From NCBI RefSeq assembly GCF_030719295.1, contig NZ_CP120997.1:6148001-6212000 (forward strand): 64,000 nt of DNA, written 5' to 3'. The notes beneath the pieces were generated by a model. It was not told the origin of the DNA, did not search any database, and was given only the letters and a program-made list of their open reading frames with translations. Shown piece after piece: positions 45,496 to 54,915 of the stretch. Origin of the DNA: Streptomyces sp. Mut1 (lineage in GTDB: Bacteria > Actinomycetota > Actinomycetes > Streptomycetales > Streptomycetaceae). Numbering within the stretch: position 1 is the first letter of the stretch; each line of letters begins with the position of its first letter. The translations under genes and the position numbers were made by a program.

Positions 45496-45528
45496 CCCGC
45501 ACGGGCACGCGCATGCCCATGCACCCAT

Positions 45529-45605
45529 TTGGGTGAACATGCGGGGGCGTGTCTATGATGGTTCCGATTGGTGGGGTTCGAGCTCGCACGCTCGGACCCC
45601 CTTTT
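45529..45605 (+). promoter_or_regulatory. Permease promoter followed at once by a terminator-like hairpin
   Basis: TTGGGT (45529-45534) and TATGAT (45553-45558) are 18 bp apart, predicting a start near 45565. A 10-bp stem (45573-45582 with 45591-45600, one G-T pair) then ends in CTTTT. GCATGCCCATGC lies just upstream of the promoter. The hairpin may end the arcB message, or act as an attenuator or 5' stabiliser of the permease mRNA. Confidence 0.6.
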
Positions 45606-45696
45606 CGTGCGCGGAACGGCCCCGGTCCACGACGACGTCGGAACACCGTCCGGACCGCGCCCCCCCCACGTGTTCCGCCAGAGATGAGACCCCGCC

Positions 45697-47118
45697 GTGA
45701 GCCCCCTGCGCCTCCCCGGCCCGCCGCAGCGCGTCAAGGACCCACACCGGCTGATCGCCGAATCGGGCGCCGACCTGGAGGGCCACGGCCTCAAGCGGAC
45801 CATGGGCCTGTTCCAGCTGGTGTGCTTCGGGGTCGGCGCCGTCGTCGGGACCGGCATCTTCGTGGGCCTGTCCGACAGCGTCGCCGAGGCCGGTCCCGCC
45901 GTCGTGGTCTCCTTCGTCCTCGCGGCCGTCACCTGCGTCTTCACCGCGTTGTCGTTCGCCGAACTGGGCAGCGCGATCCCCGTTTCCGGCAGCTCGTACT
46001 CCTTCGCCTACGCCACGCTCGGCGAGCGCCTCGCCTTCCTCGTCGGCTGGTGCCTGCTCCTGGAGTACGGGGTCTCGGTCTCCGCCGTCGCGGTGGGCTG
46101 GAGCCAGTACGTCAACGAACTCCTCGACAGCCTCCTCGGGTACCGGCTGCCGGACGTGCTCTCCGCCGGGCCCGGTGACGGCGGCGTGATCAACCTGCCC
46201 GCCGTGATCGTGGTCATGATGGCCGCCACCCTGCTGGTGCGCGGCGTCCGCGAGAGCGCCGCTGCCACCGCCGCGATGGCCGTCCTCAAGCTCACCGTCC
46301 TGGCACTGTTCTGCGTCATCGCCTTCACCGCGTTCGAACGCGGCCACCTCACCCCGTTCGCCGCCCATGGTGCGAGCGGCGTCACGGCGGGCGCCTCCCT
46401 GGCGTTCTTCTCGTACATCGGCTTCGACGCGATCACCACCGCCGGCGAGGAGGTCAAGAACCCGCGCCGCAACATCCCCGTCGCGATCATGATCTGCATC
46501 GGACTGGTCACCCTGCTCTACTGCGCGGTCGCCCTCGCCGCGATCGGCGCGCTCGGCCCGGAGGCCGTCTCGGACAAGCCCGCCGCGCTCTCGCTGATCG
46601 TCGACCAGGTCACCGGCTCCTCCGTCGGCGGCGGCGTCATCGCGTTCGGCGCGGTCGTCGCCATCGCCTCGGTCGTCCTCGCCGTGATGTACGGACAGAC
46701 CCGCATCCTGATGTCGATGTCCCGCGACGGCCTCGTGCCGAGGGTCTTCGAGCGGGTATCGCCGCGCACCTCGACCCCGGTCGCCAACACCTGGATCGTC
46801 GCCGTCGTCTTCGCCGTCCCGGCGGCCTTCTCCTCGCTCGGCATGGTCGTGAACCTGACCACCATCGGGACGCTCGCCACCATGGTCGCCGTCAACACCG
46901 CCGTCATCGTGCTGCGCCGCCGCAACCCCGAGGTGAAGGGCCGCTTCCGGGTCCCGCTCCACCCGCTCGGCCCGCTCCTGGGCGTCGTCTTCTGCGTCTA
47001 CCTGATGTACGGGACCGGCTGGACGACCTGGGTCCAGTTCGCCGTGTTCCTCGCCGCGGGCGCCCTCGTGTACGCGGGCTACGGGCGCCGCCGCTCCCGC
47101 CTGGCGGACACGGCCTGA
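45697..47118 (+). CDS. APC-family amino acid permease
   Basis: 473 aa, twelve predicted membrane helices. LFQLVCFGVGAVVGTGIFVGLS is the unwound TM1 substrate-binding motif of the APC superfamily; AFFSYIGFDAITTAGEEVKNPRRNIP marks TM6 and the following loop, and matches cationic amino acid transporters. Beside arginine genes it may carry arginine or an arginine/ornithine pair. GTG 45697 start; the protein has a 35-residue cytoplasmic lead. It ends 3 bp from the convergent RsbW-like gene. Confidence 0.92.
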   Translation: MSPLRLPGPPQRVKDPHRLIAESGADLEGHGLKRTMGLFQLVCFGVGAVVGTGIFVGLSDSVAEAGPAVVVSFVLAAVTCVFTALSFAELGSAIPVSGSSYSFAYATLGERLAFLVGWCLLLEYGVSVSAVAVGWSQYVNELLDSLLGYRLPDVLSAGPGDGGVINLPAVIVVMMAATLLVRGVRESAAATAAMAVLKLTVLALFCVIAFTAFERGHLTPFAAHGASGVTAGASLAFFSYIGFDAITTAGEEVKNPRRNIPVAIMICIGLVTLLYCAVALAAIGALGPEAVSDKPAALSLIVDQVTGSSVGGGVIAFGAVVAIASVVLAVMYGQTRILMSMSRDGLVPRVFERVSPRTSTPVANTWIVAVVFAVPAAFSSLGMVVNLTTIGTLATMVAVNTAVIVLRRRNPEVKGRFRVPLHPLGPLLGVVFCVYLMYGTGWTTWVQFAVFLAAGALVYAGYGRRRSRLADTA

Positions 47119-47121
47119 GGC

Positions 47122-47541
47122 CTACTTCGGCGGCAGGGTGAACCAGACCGCCTTGCCGCGCTCCGTCGTGCGGTGACCGCAGGACGAGCTGAGGGTACGG
47201 ATCAGCAGCAGCCCCCGGCCGTGCTCCTGCCAGGGGTCCGGTACGTCGTCGGGCTCCGGCCGGGACAGATCCCCGGGCGGGGCCGGGTCGCCGTCGTGCA
47301 CCTCCACCTGGCACCCGCTCGGCAGCAGCTCCACCACCAGCTCTATGGGCTCGTCACCGGGCGTGTGCTCCACGGCGTTGGCGACCAGCTCGGCGGTCAG
47401 CAGCTCGGCGGTGTCGCTGTCGGCGGGGGCGTCGATGTCCGCCAGGACCGTACGGATCAGCGCGCGGGCGATCGGCACGGCGGCCGTGGAGTGCGGCAGG
47501 GTGATGCGCCAGGAAGGGGGTGGCAGGCCGTCGGGGGGCAC
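47122..47541 (-). CDS. RsbW-like ATP-binding protein
   Basis: About 139 aa, a single HATPase_c domain of the anti-sigma/SpoIIAB type: LLTAELVANAVEHTPG (N box), VEVHDGDPAPP (G1) and HGRGLLLIRTLSSSCGHR (G2). Such proteins are numerous in Streptomyces and may bind sigma factors or anti-anti-sigma partners; none is next to it. GTG 47541 is the best start, though its ribosome site is weak; the frame runs on to 48075 through the neighbouring gene. Confidence 0.86.
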   Translation of the reverse strand: MPPDGLPPPSWRITLPHSTAAVPIARALIRTVLADIDAPADSDTAELLTAELVANAVEHTPGDEPIELVVELLPSGCQVEVHDGDPAPPGDLSRPEPDDVPDPWQEHGRGLLLIRTLSSSCGHRTTERGKAVWFTLPPK

Positions 47542-47672
47542 GGGGGGTTTCCGTTCGGGTGAGCGCGGGTGTCCTGGGCTCAGATTTCCGCGCTCAAGAC
47601 TTCTTGGCTTCAACCTTACGAAGCCGCGCGACGCGGACAAGAGGCTGCGGGCCGGTACGAAGGGGACGTTCG

Positions 47673-48104
47673 TCACTGGCCCGGCAGGCATGCGTGGCAC
47701 AGGCAGGGGTCGGGGTGCGGGGCCGCGTGATGGGTGTCGCGCCCCAGCCGCGCCACCCGCTCCAGCCATTGCGCCAGCCCGGCCGCCTCCTCGCGGGTGT
47801 GTACGGGCAGGCCGGCGCACCGGACGAGGACGGCCGGCGCGTACACCAGCCGTGGCCGGAAGGTGTGCAGATGGCGGGTGCCCGTGTCGATGGTGATCCA
47901 GCGACCGGTGTGCCGGCCGTGGCCGACCGCCGTCAGCTGCTCGTCGCCCGTCGCGGGGTAGGTGTCGATGACGTAGACCTTCGCCCCGGGCCGGAACGCC
48001 TTGGTGCCCGACCGGAACTCCTGGCCCAGCTCCCCGTACCGCCGCCACCGCACGACGTTCGCCGCGACCAGCCACCGCGGCTCGGGCGCCCCGGTCTCAG
48101 CCAT
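47673..48104 (-). CDS. Small protein of unknown function
   Basis: About 143 aa. The first half includes ANVVRWRRYGELGQEFRSGTKAFRPGAKVYVIDTYP and the middle VGHGRHTGRWITIDTGTRHLHTFRPRLVY, both beta-rich; the C terminus ends HPDPCLCHACLPGQ with a CxCxxC cluster that could bind metal. No family assigned. ATG 48104 is preferred over GTG 48119. It is divergent from the mrp operon; the 281 bp between them show no other gene. Confidence 0.7.
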   Translation of the reverse strand: MAETGAPEPRWLVAANVVRWRRYGELGQEFRSGTKAFRPGAKVYVIDTYPATGDEQLTAVGHGRHTGRWITIDTGTRHLHTFRPRLVYAPAVLVRCAGLPVHTREEAAGLAQWLERVARLGRDTHHAAPHPDPCLCHACLPGQ

Positions 48105-48385
48105 GGTCCGGCTCTGCACCGGCCGTGAGGACGACGCCGTCGTCGGAGGTCCGGTTCATGCACCGCATTCTGCCCGGCGCGTCGTCCGGCGGGCAGGGGT
48201 TTTCCCGAAGGACGCCGAGCGCGCGCACCGCGTCCGGGTCCGCACCGATCGCAGCGGGCCGCGGTGGGTGCGGCGCGCCGTACGGGTGAAGCGAGGCAGG
48301 GGAGATATCTGTATTGAGTGCCCTTTGCCCGTTATGTGACTACCTGCGTCACCTCGTCCACCGCCGCGCCCCGCCCCCCTGCCGC

Positions 48386-51295
48386 ATGACCGCGCTCCTC
48401 GTCTGTCACTTCGTCCTCGCGGCCTGCGCGCGCCCGCTGGTGCGATGGCTGGGGACGCGCGCCTTCCTCGTCCTCGCGCTGCCGCCCGCCGCCACCACCT
48501 GCTGGGCCTTCACACAGTGGGACATGGCCGCGTCCGGCGCCTCGGTCTCCTGGTCATGGGCGTGGATGCCCGACTACGGGGTCTCCGTGGACATGCGCCT
48601 GGACGCCCTCGCCGAGCTGATGGTGCTGCTCGCGGCCGGCGTCGGCACGCTCGTCCTGCTCTACTGCGCCTCCTACTTCAGCGACGACACCCCGAGGCTG
48701 GCCGGATTCGCCGGGAACCTGCTCGCCTTCGCCGGGGCCATGCTCGCCCTCGTCCTCAGCGACGACCTGATCTCGCTCTACGTCTTCTGGGAGCTGACCA
48801 CGGTCTTCTCGTACCTGCTCATCGGGTACAACAGCGAGCAGCGGCACAGCCGCCGCTCCGCCCTCCAGGCGCTGACCGTCACCACGCTCGGCGGGCTCGC
48901 CATGCTGATCGGCTTCCTGATCATCGGCCAGGAGGCCGGGACCTACCGCATCTCCGAGATCCTCGCCGACCCGCCTCGGGCCGGCCCCGCCGTCGAGGCC
49001 GCCGTCCTGCTCATCCTGTGCGGGGCGCTGTCCAAGTCGGCCGTCTGGCCGTTCAGCCTCTGGCTCCCCAACGCCATGGCGGCGCCCACCCCCGTCAGCG
49101 CCTATCTGCACGCCGCGGCCATGGTCAAGGCGGGTGTCTACCTGGTCGCCCGGCTCGCCCCCGGCTTCGCCGACGTGCCCGCCTGGCGGCCCGTCGTGAT
49201 GGTCCTCGGCGCCGCGACGATGCTCCTGGGCGGCTGGCGGGCGCTGCGGCTCAACGACCTGAAGATCGTCCTCGCCTACGGGACCGTCAGCCAGCTCGGC
49301 TTCCTCACCCTGCTGGCGGGCATCGGCAACCGCGACATCGCGCTGGCCGCCGCCGCGATGATCCTCGGGCACGCCCTGTTCAAGGCCCCGCTCTTCCTCG
49401 TCATCGGCATCGTCGACCACGCGGCCGGCACCCGGGACCTGCGCAGACTCTCCGGCGTGGGACGCGCGCTGCCCCATGTCTGCGCCGTCGCCGTGCTCGC
49501 CGCCGCCTCCATGGCCGCGCTGCCCCCGCTGCTCGGCTTCGCGGCGAAGGAGGCGGCGTTCGAGGCGCTGCTGCACGGCGACGCGGCGGACCGCTGGGCG
49601 CTGGGGATCGCGGTGGCGGGGTCGATGCTGACCGTCGCGTACACCGTCCGGTTCGTCTGGGGCGGCTTCCTGCGCAAGCCGGGCGTGCCCGACACCCCGG
49701 TCCACCGGGTCGGCCCCGCCTTCCTCGCCCCGCCCGCCGCGCTCGCCCTGTGCGGGCTGGTGCTCGGCCCCGGAGTCGGCTGGACCGACCGGCTGCTGAG
49801 CGCCTACGCCGACGCCTTCCCTGCCTCCCACCACCCCTACCACCTGGCCCTCTGGCACGGCTGGGGCACCGCCCTGCTGCTCTCGGCCGTCGCCGTGCTG
49901 GGCGGCGCGGTCCTCTTCGCCGGACGCGACCGGGTCACCCGGCTCTCCCGGCGCATCGCCTGGCCCACCGCCGACAGTGTCTTCGGCCATGTGCTGCTGG
50001 GCCTGGAACGCCTCTCCCTCCAGGTCACCGGCTTCGTCCAGCGCGGCTCGCTCTCCGTGTACCTCGCCACCACCCTGCTGGTGATGCTCGCCGGCCAGCT
50101 CGCCGTGCTCGTCGCCGACCGGCCCTGGCACGGCGCGCGGGCGCCCCAGCTCTGGGACGTACCGCTCCAGGGCGCCGTCGCCGCGCTGACCTGCGCGGCG
50201 GCCCTGCTCTGCCTGACCGTCGGACGGCGCATGAAGGCCGTCGTGCTGGCCGGACTCACCGGATACGGGACCGCGCTGCTCTTCGTCGTCCAGGGCGCCC
50301 CGGACCTGGCGCTCACCCAGTTCTGCGTGGAGACCGTGTCCATGATCGTGTTCGTGCTGGTGCTGCGGCGGATGCCGGTGCACTTCCAGGAGTCGGTGAG
50401 CTCCTGGCGGCGGGCCGTGCGCATCCCCGTCGCCCTCGCCGCCGCCGCGACCCTCGGCGTGGTCGTCTGGGTCGCGGGCGCCGCGCGCACCGCTCCCGCG
50501 GCCGGCGCCGCCATGGTCGAGGAGACCGCGCACCACGGCCTCAAGGACGTGGTCGCCACGATCCTGGTCGACCTGCGCGCCTGGGACACGATGGGGGAGT
50601 CCGCCGTCCTCGCCGCCGCCGCGATCGGCGTGACCAGCCTCATCTACCTGCACCGCCGCGCCGAGGGAACGGCGGCGCCCTCGGAGACGCGCGGGCACAC
50701 CGCCTGGTCGGTGACCGCCGCCCCGCTGAACGGGGTGCCGCGCGGCGACGAGGGGGCGCCCGAGCGCGGCTGGCTGGCGGCCGGAGCCACCCTCGCGCCC
50801 GAGCACCGGTCCGTCGTCTTCGAGGTGGTGGTGCGGCTGCTGTTCCACCCGGTCCTGGTGCTCTCCGTGTACCTGCTGTTCTGCGCCGAGAACATGCCGG
50901 GCGGCGGCTTCGTCGGCGGCCTGGTCGCGGGCCTGGCCATGATCACCCGCTACCTCGCGGGCGGCCGCTTCGAACTCGCCGAGGCCGCGCCCCTGCAACC
51001 CGGGCTCTTCACCGGCCTCGGCCTCTTCCTCTCCACCGGGGTGGCGCTGCTCGGCCTCATTGACGGAACGGTCCTGCACGCCTGGACCTACCACGGCCAC
51101 CTGCCGCTGATCGGTGACTACGAGTTCGGTACGCCGGTGATCTTCGACTGCGGTGTCTATCTGCTGGTCCTGGGCGTCGTCCTCGACATCGTGCGGGCCC
51201 TCGGCGCGAAGATCGACCGCCAGATCGAGCGGGCCGCCGCCGAGAAGGCCGCCGCCCGCGAGGCCGGACCGGGGACGGGGGAGGCCACCCCATGA
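48386..51295 (+). CDS. mrpA: Mrp Na+/H+ antiporter subunit A with fused B domain
   Basis: About 969 aa, about 20 or more membrane helices. The N-terminal two thirds are a complex I NuoL-like subunit (LDALAELMVLLAAGVGTLVLLY, DLISLYVFWELTTVFSYLLIGYN, KSAVWPFSLWLPNAMAAPTPVSAYLHAAAMVKAG with the proton-path Lys). The last about 170 residues (VVVRLLFHPVLVLSVYLLFCAENMPGGGFVGGL) match MrpB, so no separate mrpB is needed. ATG 48386 lacks a ribosome site; TTG 48314 with GGGGAG upstream is the alternative. First gene of a six-gene overlapping operon for sodium and pH homeostasis. Confidence 0.93.
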   Translation: MTALLVCHFVLAACARPLVRWLGTRAFLVLALPPAATTCWAFTQWDMAASGASVSWSWAWMPDYGVSVDMRLDALAELMVLLAAGVGTLVLLYCASYFSDDTPRLAGFAGNLLAFAGAMLALVLSDDLISLYVFWELTTVFSYLLIGYNSEQRHSRRSALQALTVTTLGGLAMLIGFLIIGQEAGTYRISEILADPPRAGPAVEAAVLLILCGALSKSAVWPFSLWLPNAMAAPTPVSAYLHAAAMVKAGVYLVARLAPGFADVPAWRPVVMVLGAATMLLGGWRALRLNDLKIVLAYGTVSQLGFLTLLAGIGNRDIALAAAAMILGHALFKAPLFLVIGIVDHAAGTRDLRRLSGVGRALPHVCAVAVLAAASMAALPPLLGFAAKEAAFEALLHGDAADRWALGIAVAGSMLTVAYTVRFVWGGFLRKPGVPDTPVHRVGPAFLAPPAALALCGLVLGPGVGWTDRLLSAYADAFPASHHPYHLALWHGWGTALLLSAVAVLGGAVLFAGRDRVTRLSRRIAWPTADSVFGHVLLGLERLSLQVTGFVQRGSLSVYLATTLLVMLAGQLAVLVADRPWHGARAPQLWDVPLQGAVAALTCAAALLCLTVGRRMKAVVLAGLTGYGTALLFVVQGAPDLALTQFCVETVSMIVFVLVLRRMPVHFQESVSSWRRAVRIPVALAAAATLGVVVWVAGAARTAPAAGAAMVEETAHHGLKDVVATILVDLRAWDTMGESAVLAAAAIGVTSLIYLHRRAEGTAAPSETRGHTAWSVTAAPLNGVPRGDEGAPERGWLAAGATLAPEHRSVVFEVVVRLLFHPVLVLSVYLLFCAENMPGGGFVGGLVAGLAMITRYLAGGRFELAEAAPLQPGLFTGLGLFLSTGVALLGLIDGTVLHAWTYHGHLPLIGDYEFGTPVIFDCGVYLLVLGVVLDIVRALGAKIDRQIERAAAEKAAAREAGPGTGEATP

Positions 51296-51903
51296 GCGTC
51301 AGCGCCTCGCTCCTCGCCACCGCCACGGTCCTGTGCGCGGTCGGCGGCATCCTCATGCTCACCCGGCCCCTCACCCGCATCCTGCTGGGCGCGGTCATCG
51401 CGGGCAACGGCATCAACCTCCTCATCCTGTCCGCCACCGGATCGGCCGGCCGGGAACCGCTGCTGTACGGCGTCGACCTCGCCCGGGTCACCGACCCGCT
51501 GCCCCAGGCCATCGCCCTCACCGCGATCGTCATCACCCTCGCCACCACCGCGTTCCTCCTCGCCATGGCCTACCGCTCCCACCAGCTGACCGGCACCGAC
51601 GAGGTCCACGACGACCTGGAGGACCGGCGCATCGTGCTGCGCGCCGAGGTGCTGGGAGAGCGCGACGAGCTGCGCGAACGCTTCCGCGCCGACGACGAGC
51701 GCACGGCCGAGACCCGCCGCCGCTACCGCGAGGACCGCCGCCGGCTGCGGGCCAGGCTGCGCGCCGACCGCGCCCTCCAGGCCAGGGGCCGCAACGCCAC
51801 CGGCGACCTGTGGCACGACGTCCTCGGCGCGGACCCGGAGGACTACGCGAAGCGCGACGAGGCCCGCGCGCCCGACACCGACAACCCAGGAGGCACCGGA
51901 TGA
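51292..51903 (+). CDS. mrpC: Mrp antiporter subunit C
   Basis: 203 aa. NuoK-like core of three helices in the first about 110 residues (LLGAVIAGNGINLLILSATG, ITLATTAFLLAMAYR). The last about 95 residues are a charged, Arg/Glu-rich coiled region (ERDELRERFRADDERT) not found in typical MrpC of about 115 aa. ATG overlaps the mrpA stop. Confidence 0.93.
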   Translation: MSVSASLLATATVLCAVGGILMLTRPLTRILLGAVIAGNGINLLILSATGSAGREPLLYGVDLARVTDPLPQAIALTAIVITLATTAFLLAMAYRSHQLTGTDEVHDDLEDRRIVLRAEVLGERDELRERFRADDERTAETRRRYREDRRRLRARLRADRALQARGRNATGDLWHDVLGADPEDYAKRDEARAPDTDNPGGTG

Positions 51904-53552
51904 ACGCACTCGTCCCGCTGCCGGTGCTGCTCCCGCTCTGCGCCACCGGACTGAGCCTGACCTTCGGCACCCGGCTCAAGCGGTTCCAGCGCTTCATCAG
52001 CGTCGCCGTGCTCACCGCCGTCCTCGGGCTCTCCGCCACCCTGATGGTCGCCGCCGACAGCGAGGGCCCGCTCTCCGTCCACCTCGGCGACTTCGCACCG
52101 CCGCTCGGCATCACCCTCGTCGCCGACCGGCTCTCCGGCCTGATGCTGACGATCTCCTCGGCCGTCACCCTGTGCGTCCTCGTCTACTCCCTGGGCCAGG
52201 GCATGGCCGACCGCGACGAGGAGACGCCCGTAGCCGTCTTCCACCCCGCCTACCTGATCCTGGTCGCCGGGGTCTCCTGCACCTTCCTCGCGGGCGACCT
52301 GGTCAACCTCTACGTCGGCTTCGAGATCATGCTCGTCGCCAGCTTCGTCCTGCTGACCCTCGGCGGCACCGGCCCCCGCATCCGGGCGGGCTCCACCTAC
52401 GTGATCATCTCGCTGTTCTCCTCGATGCTCTTCCTCACCGCCATCGCCATGACCTACGCGGCGGCCGGCACCGTCAACTTCGCCCAGCTGGCCGGGCGCC
52501 TCGCGGACCTCCCGCTGGGCGTCCAGACGCTCATCCAGGCCATGCTGCTGACGGTCTTCGCCATCAAGGCCGCCGTCTTCCCGCTCGCCGCCTGGCTCCC
52601 CGACTCCTACCCCACCGCCCCCGCCCCCGTGACCGCCGTCTTCGCCGGGCTGCTCACCAAGGTCGGCGTCTACTGCATGCTCCGCACCGAGACGCTGCTC
52701 TTCCCCGGCAACCGGCTCGGCGACCTGCTGATGGCGGCCGCGCTCGCCTCGATGATCGTCGGCATCCTCGGGGCCGTCGCCCAGACCGACCTCAAGCGGC
52801 TGCTCTCCTTCACCCTCATCAGCCACATCGGTTACATGGTCTTCGGGATCGGCCTCGCCACCCGGGAGGCGTACGGCGGGGCGATCGTCTACGTCGTCCA
52901 CCACATCACCGTCCAGACGACGCTGTTCCTGGTCGCCGGGCTGATCGAACGACGGAGCGGCACCACCGAACTGACCCGGATCGGCGGCATCGCCCGCGCG
53001 GCCCCCGCGCTCGCCGTCCTCTTCTTCGTCCCCGCGATGAACCTGGCCGGCATCCCGCCGCTCTCCGGCTTCATCGGCAAGCTCGGCCTGATGCGCGCCG
53101 GCGTCGCGGACGGCGGGGTGTGGGCGTGGATCCTCGTCATCGGCGCCACCGCCACCAGCCTGCTCACGCTGTACGTCGTGGCCAAGGTCTGGAACCTGGC
53201 CTTCTGGCGGGCCGCACCTCCCGGACAGGCCGCCGCCGGCACGGTCCTGGAGTCGGACGACGACAGCGACGACGACACCGACGAGGGCCCCGACCGGATG
53301 CCCGGCACCGGCGACGAGGGCGTACGCCTGCGCCACCAGCCGGCCGGGCTCGCGGTCGCCGCCACCCTGCACGGCCGCGCCGTCACCACCACGAGTGTGC
53401 TGCCCCGCCCGATGATCTGGGCGACCGCCGCCACCGTCGCCCTGGGGCTCGCCTTCACCGTGTTCGCCGGGCCGCTGACCTCGTACACCGACCGCTCGGC
53501 CGCCGAACTCATCGCCCGTACCCCCTACATCGAGGAGGTGCTCGGCCGGTGA
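51900..53552 (+). CDS. mrpD: Mrp antiporter subunit D
   Basis: 550 aa, NuoN/NuoM-like, about 14 helices. NLYVGFEIMLVASFVLLTLGG holds the conserved TM5 Glu; AIKAAVFPLAAWLPDSYPTAPAPVTAVFAGLLTKVGVY the TM7 Lys region; AQTDLKRLLSFTLISHIGYM follows. A hydrophilic acidic insert (ESDDDSDDDTDEGPD) lies between the last helices. ATG 51900 overlaps the mrpC stop. Confidence 0.95.
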   Translation: MNALVPLPVLLPLCATGLSLTFGTRLKRFQRFISVAVLTAVLGLSATLMVAADSEGPLSVHLGDFAPPLGITLVADRLSGLMLTISSAVTLCVLVYSLGQGMADRDEETPVAVFHPAYLILVAGVSCTFLAGDLVNLYVGFEIMLVASFVLLTLGGTGPRIRAGSTYVIISLFSSMLFLTAIAMTYAAAGTVNFAQLAGRLADLPLGVQTLIQAMLLTVFAIKAAVFPLAAWLPDSYPTAPAPVTAVFAGLLTKVGVYCMLRTETLLFPGNRLGDLLMAAALASMIVGILGAVAQTDLKRLLSFTLISHIGYMVFGIGLATREAYGGAIVYVVHHITVQTTLFLVAGLIERRSGTTELTRIGGIARAAPALAVLFFVPAMNLAGIPPLSGFIGKLGLMRAGVADGGVWAWILVIGATATSLLTLYVVAKVWNLAFWRAAPPGQAAAGTVLESDDDSDDDTDEGPDRMPGTGDEGVRLRHQPAGLAVAATLHGRAVTTTSVLPRPMIWATAATVALGLAFTVFAGPLTSYTDRSAAELIARTPYIEEVLGR

Positions 53553-54184
53553 GACGCCTCGTCACCTTCTCCTTCCGGAACAAGGACCTGCCGCCCTTCA
53601 GCGCCGTGTTCGGCCGCCGCCGCGTGCTCGACCTCCCGCTCATCGCCTGGCTCACCGTCATCTGGGTGCTGCTCTGGTCCAGCCTGAACTGGGCCAACCT
53701 GCTCACCGGGGCCGTGGTCGCGGTGGCCGTCTCCCTGGCGTTTCCGCTGCCCAAGGTCGACCTCGGACTGCGGCTGCACCCCTGGGGCATCCTGCGGCTG
53801 AGCGGCTATCTGCTCTACGACATGTACACCTCGGGCGTGAAGGTGACCCGGCAGATCCACGGCCGCCACCCGCGCCGGGGGGCCGTCATCGCCGTACCGC
53901 TGCGCTGCCGCTCGGACCTGATGCTCACCGCCGTCGCCGTCGGGGTGTCCAACGTGCCCGACAGCTCGGTCGTCGAGGTGCGCCGCGCCACCGCCACCGT
54001 CTTCGTGCACATCCTGGACGGCCGGCCCACCGAGCTGGCGGCTGCCAGGCGGTCCGTCTGGCGCATGGAGGAGCTGATGGTACGGGCCTTCGGCACCCGC
54101 GACGAGATCGAGCGGGTCGCCGCACCACCCCCGCGACTGCCGCACACCGGCGAACGGCCGGGAGACCAGGAGGAGGGCACATGA
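53549..54184 (+). CDS. mrpE: Mrp antiporter subunit E
   Basis: 211 aa. MNHE family: a hydrophobic pair (LPLIAWLTVIWVLLWSSLNWANLLTGAVVAVAV) and a cytosolic domain with YLLYDMYTSGVKVTRQI, IAVPLRCRSDLMLTAVAVGVSNVPDSSVVEV. Its structural role is to stabilise the complex. GTG 53549 overlaps the mrpD stop (GTGA). The C-terminal about 45 residues are a basic/Pro tail. Confidence 0.94.
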   Translation: MRRLVTFSFRNKDLPPFSAVFGRRRVLDLPLIAWLTVIWVLLWSSLNWANLLTGAVVAVAVSLAFPLPKVDLGLRLHPWGILRLSGYLLYDMYTSGVKVTRQIHGRHPRRGAVIAVPLRCRSDLMLTAVAVGVSNVPDSSVVEVRRATATVFVHILDGRPTELAAARRSVWRMEELMVRAFGTRDEIERVAAPPPRLPHTGERPGDQEEGT

Positions 54185-54516
54185 GCGCGCCGGAGACCGT
54201 GGACCGGGTGCTGCTCGTCGCGGCGGTCGTCGTGACCGTCATCGCGGGCGCGGCCCTGCTGACCCGCATCTGGCGGGGGCCCTCGATGCTGGACCGGGCC
54301 ATCGCGCTGGACGTCTGCGCGGCCCTCATCATCGCCGGGCTCGGCGCCAAGTCGGCCTTCGCGCGTGACCCGTTCTACTTCCCGATCATGCTGGTGCTGG
54401 CCTTCCTCGGCTTCACCGGTTCGGTCGGCATCGCCCGCTTCATCGCCGTACGCGACCGGCCGCCGGGCCACCCGCACGGGGAGCGGACCCGGCACGGCGG
54501 GGAGGAGAAGCCATGA
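54181..54516 (+). CDS. mrpF: Mrp antiporter subunit F
   Basis: 111 aa, three helices. RIWRGPSMLDRAIALDVCAALIIA is the family core with the conserved Asp pair. ATG overlaps the mrpE stop and its stop overlaps the mrpG start. Confidence 0.94.
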   Translation: MSAPETVDRVLLVAAVVVTVIAGAALLTRIWRGPSMLDRAIALDVCAALIIAGLGAKSAFARDPFYFPIMLVLAFLGFTGSVGIARFIAVRDRPPGHPHGERTRHGGEEKP

Positions 54517-54866
54517 GCGTCTGGCTCCAGATCCTCGACACGGCGGGCGCGGCACTGGTGCTGATCGGCGCCGCCATCTGCCTGCTCGGCGTGATCGGCA
54601 TGCTGAAGCTGCCGGACGTGCTCTCGCGCAGCCATGCCGCGACCAAACCGCAGGCGCTGGGCATGCTGATCGTGCTGGCCGGTGTGGCGCTGCGGCTGCG
54701 CAGCGGCATGGACCTCGCCACGCTCGCGCTCATCGGCTTCTTCCAGCTGATGACCGGGCCGGTGGCGGCGCACCTGGTCGCGCGCTCCGCCTACCGGACC
54801 GGCCAGGTCGACCACGGTGAGCTGCTCTTCGACGACCTCGACGAGCAGCTCACCGAGGAGCACTGA
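54513..54866 (+). CDS. mrpG: Mrp antiporter subunit G
   Basis: 117 aa, three helices. LICLLGVIGMLKLPDVLSRSHAATKPQALGMLIVL-like core (here with LIGAAICLLGV) matches MrpG. The stop codon region (EQLTEEH then TGA) lies inside a 37-bp tandem duplication with the next bases. Last gene of the operon; converges on the MarR gene. Confidence 0.94.
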   Translation: MSVWLQILDTAGAALVLIGAAICLLGVIGMLKLPDVLSRSHAATKPQALGMLIVLAGVALRLRSGMDLATLALIGFFQLMTGPVAAHLVARSAYRTGQVDHGELLFDDLDEQLTEEH

Positions 54867-54915
54867 CACGGCCTACGGCGAGCAGCTCACCGAGGAGCGC
54901 TGACACGGCCTACGG
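54842..54915. repeat. 37-bp tandem duplication at the mrpG/marR junction
   Basis: Unit 1 54842-54878 and unit 2 54879-54915 differ at one base. Unit 1 holds the end and stop of mrpG; unit 2 repeats it out of frame and reaches the stop of the convergent MarR gene. Confidence 0.93.

Noticed and set aside
48554..51100. 848-aa minus-strand open frame opposite mrpA
   Set aside because: Composition is Gly/Glu/Asp/His-rich with no family; mrpA on the plus strand has clear membrane-helix motifs.
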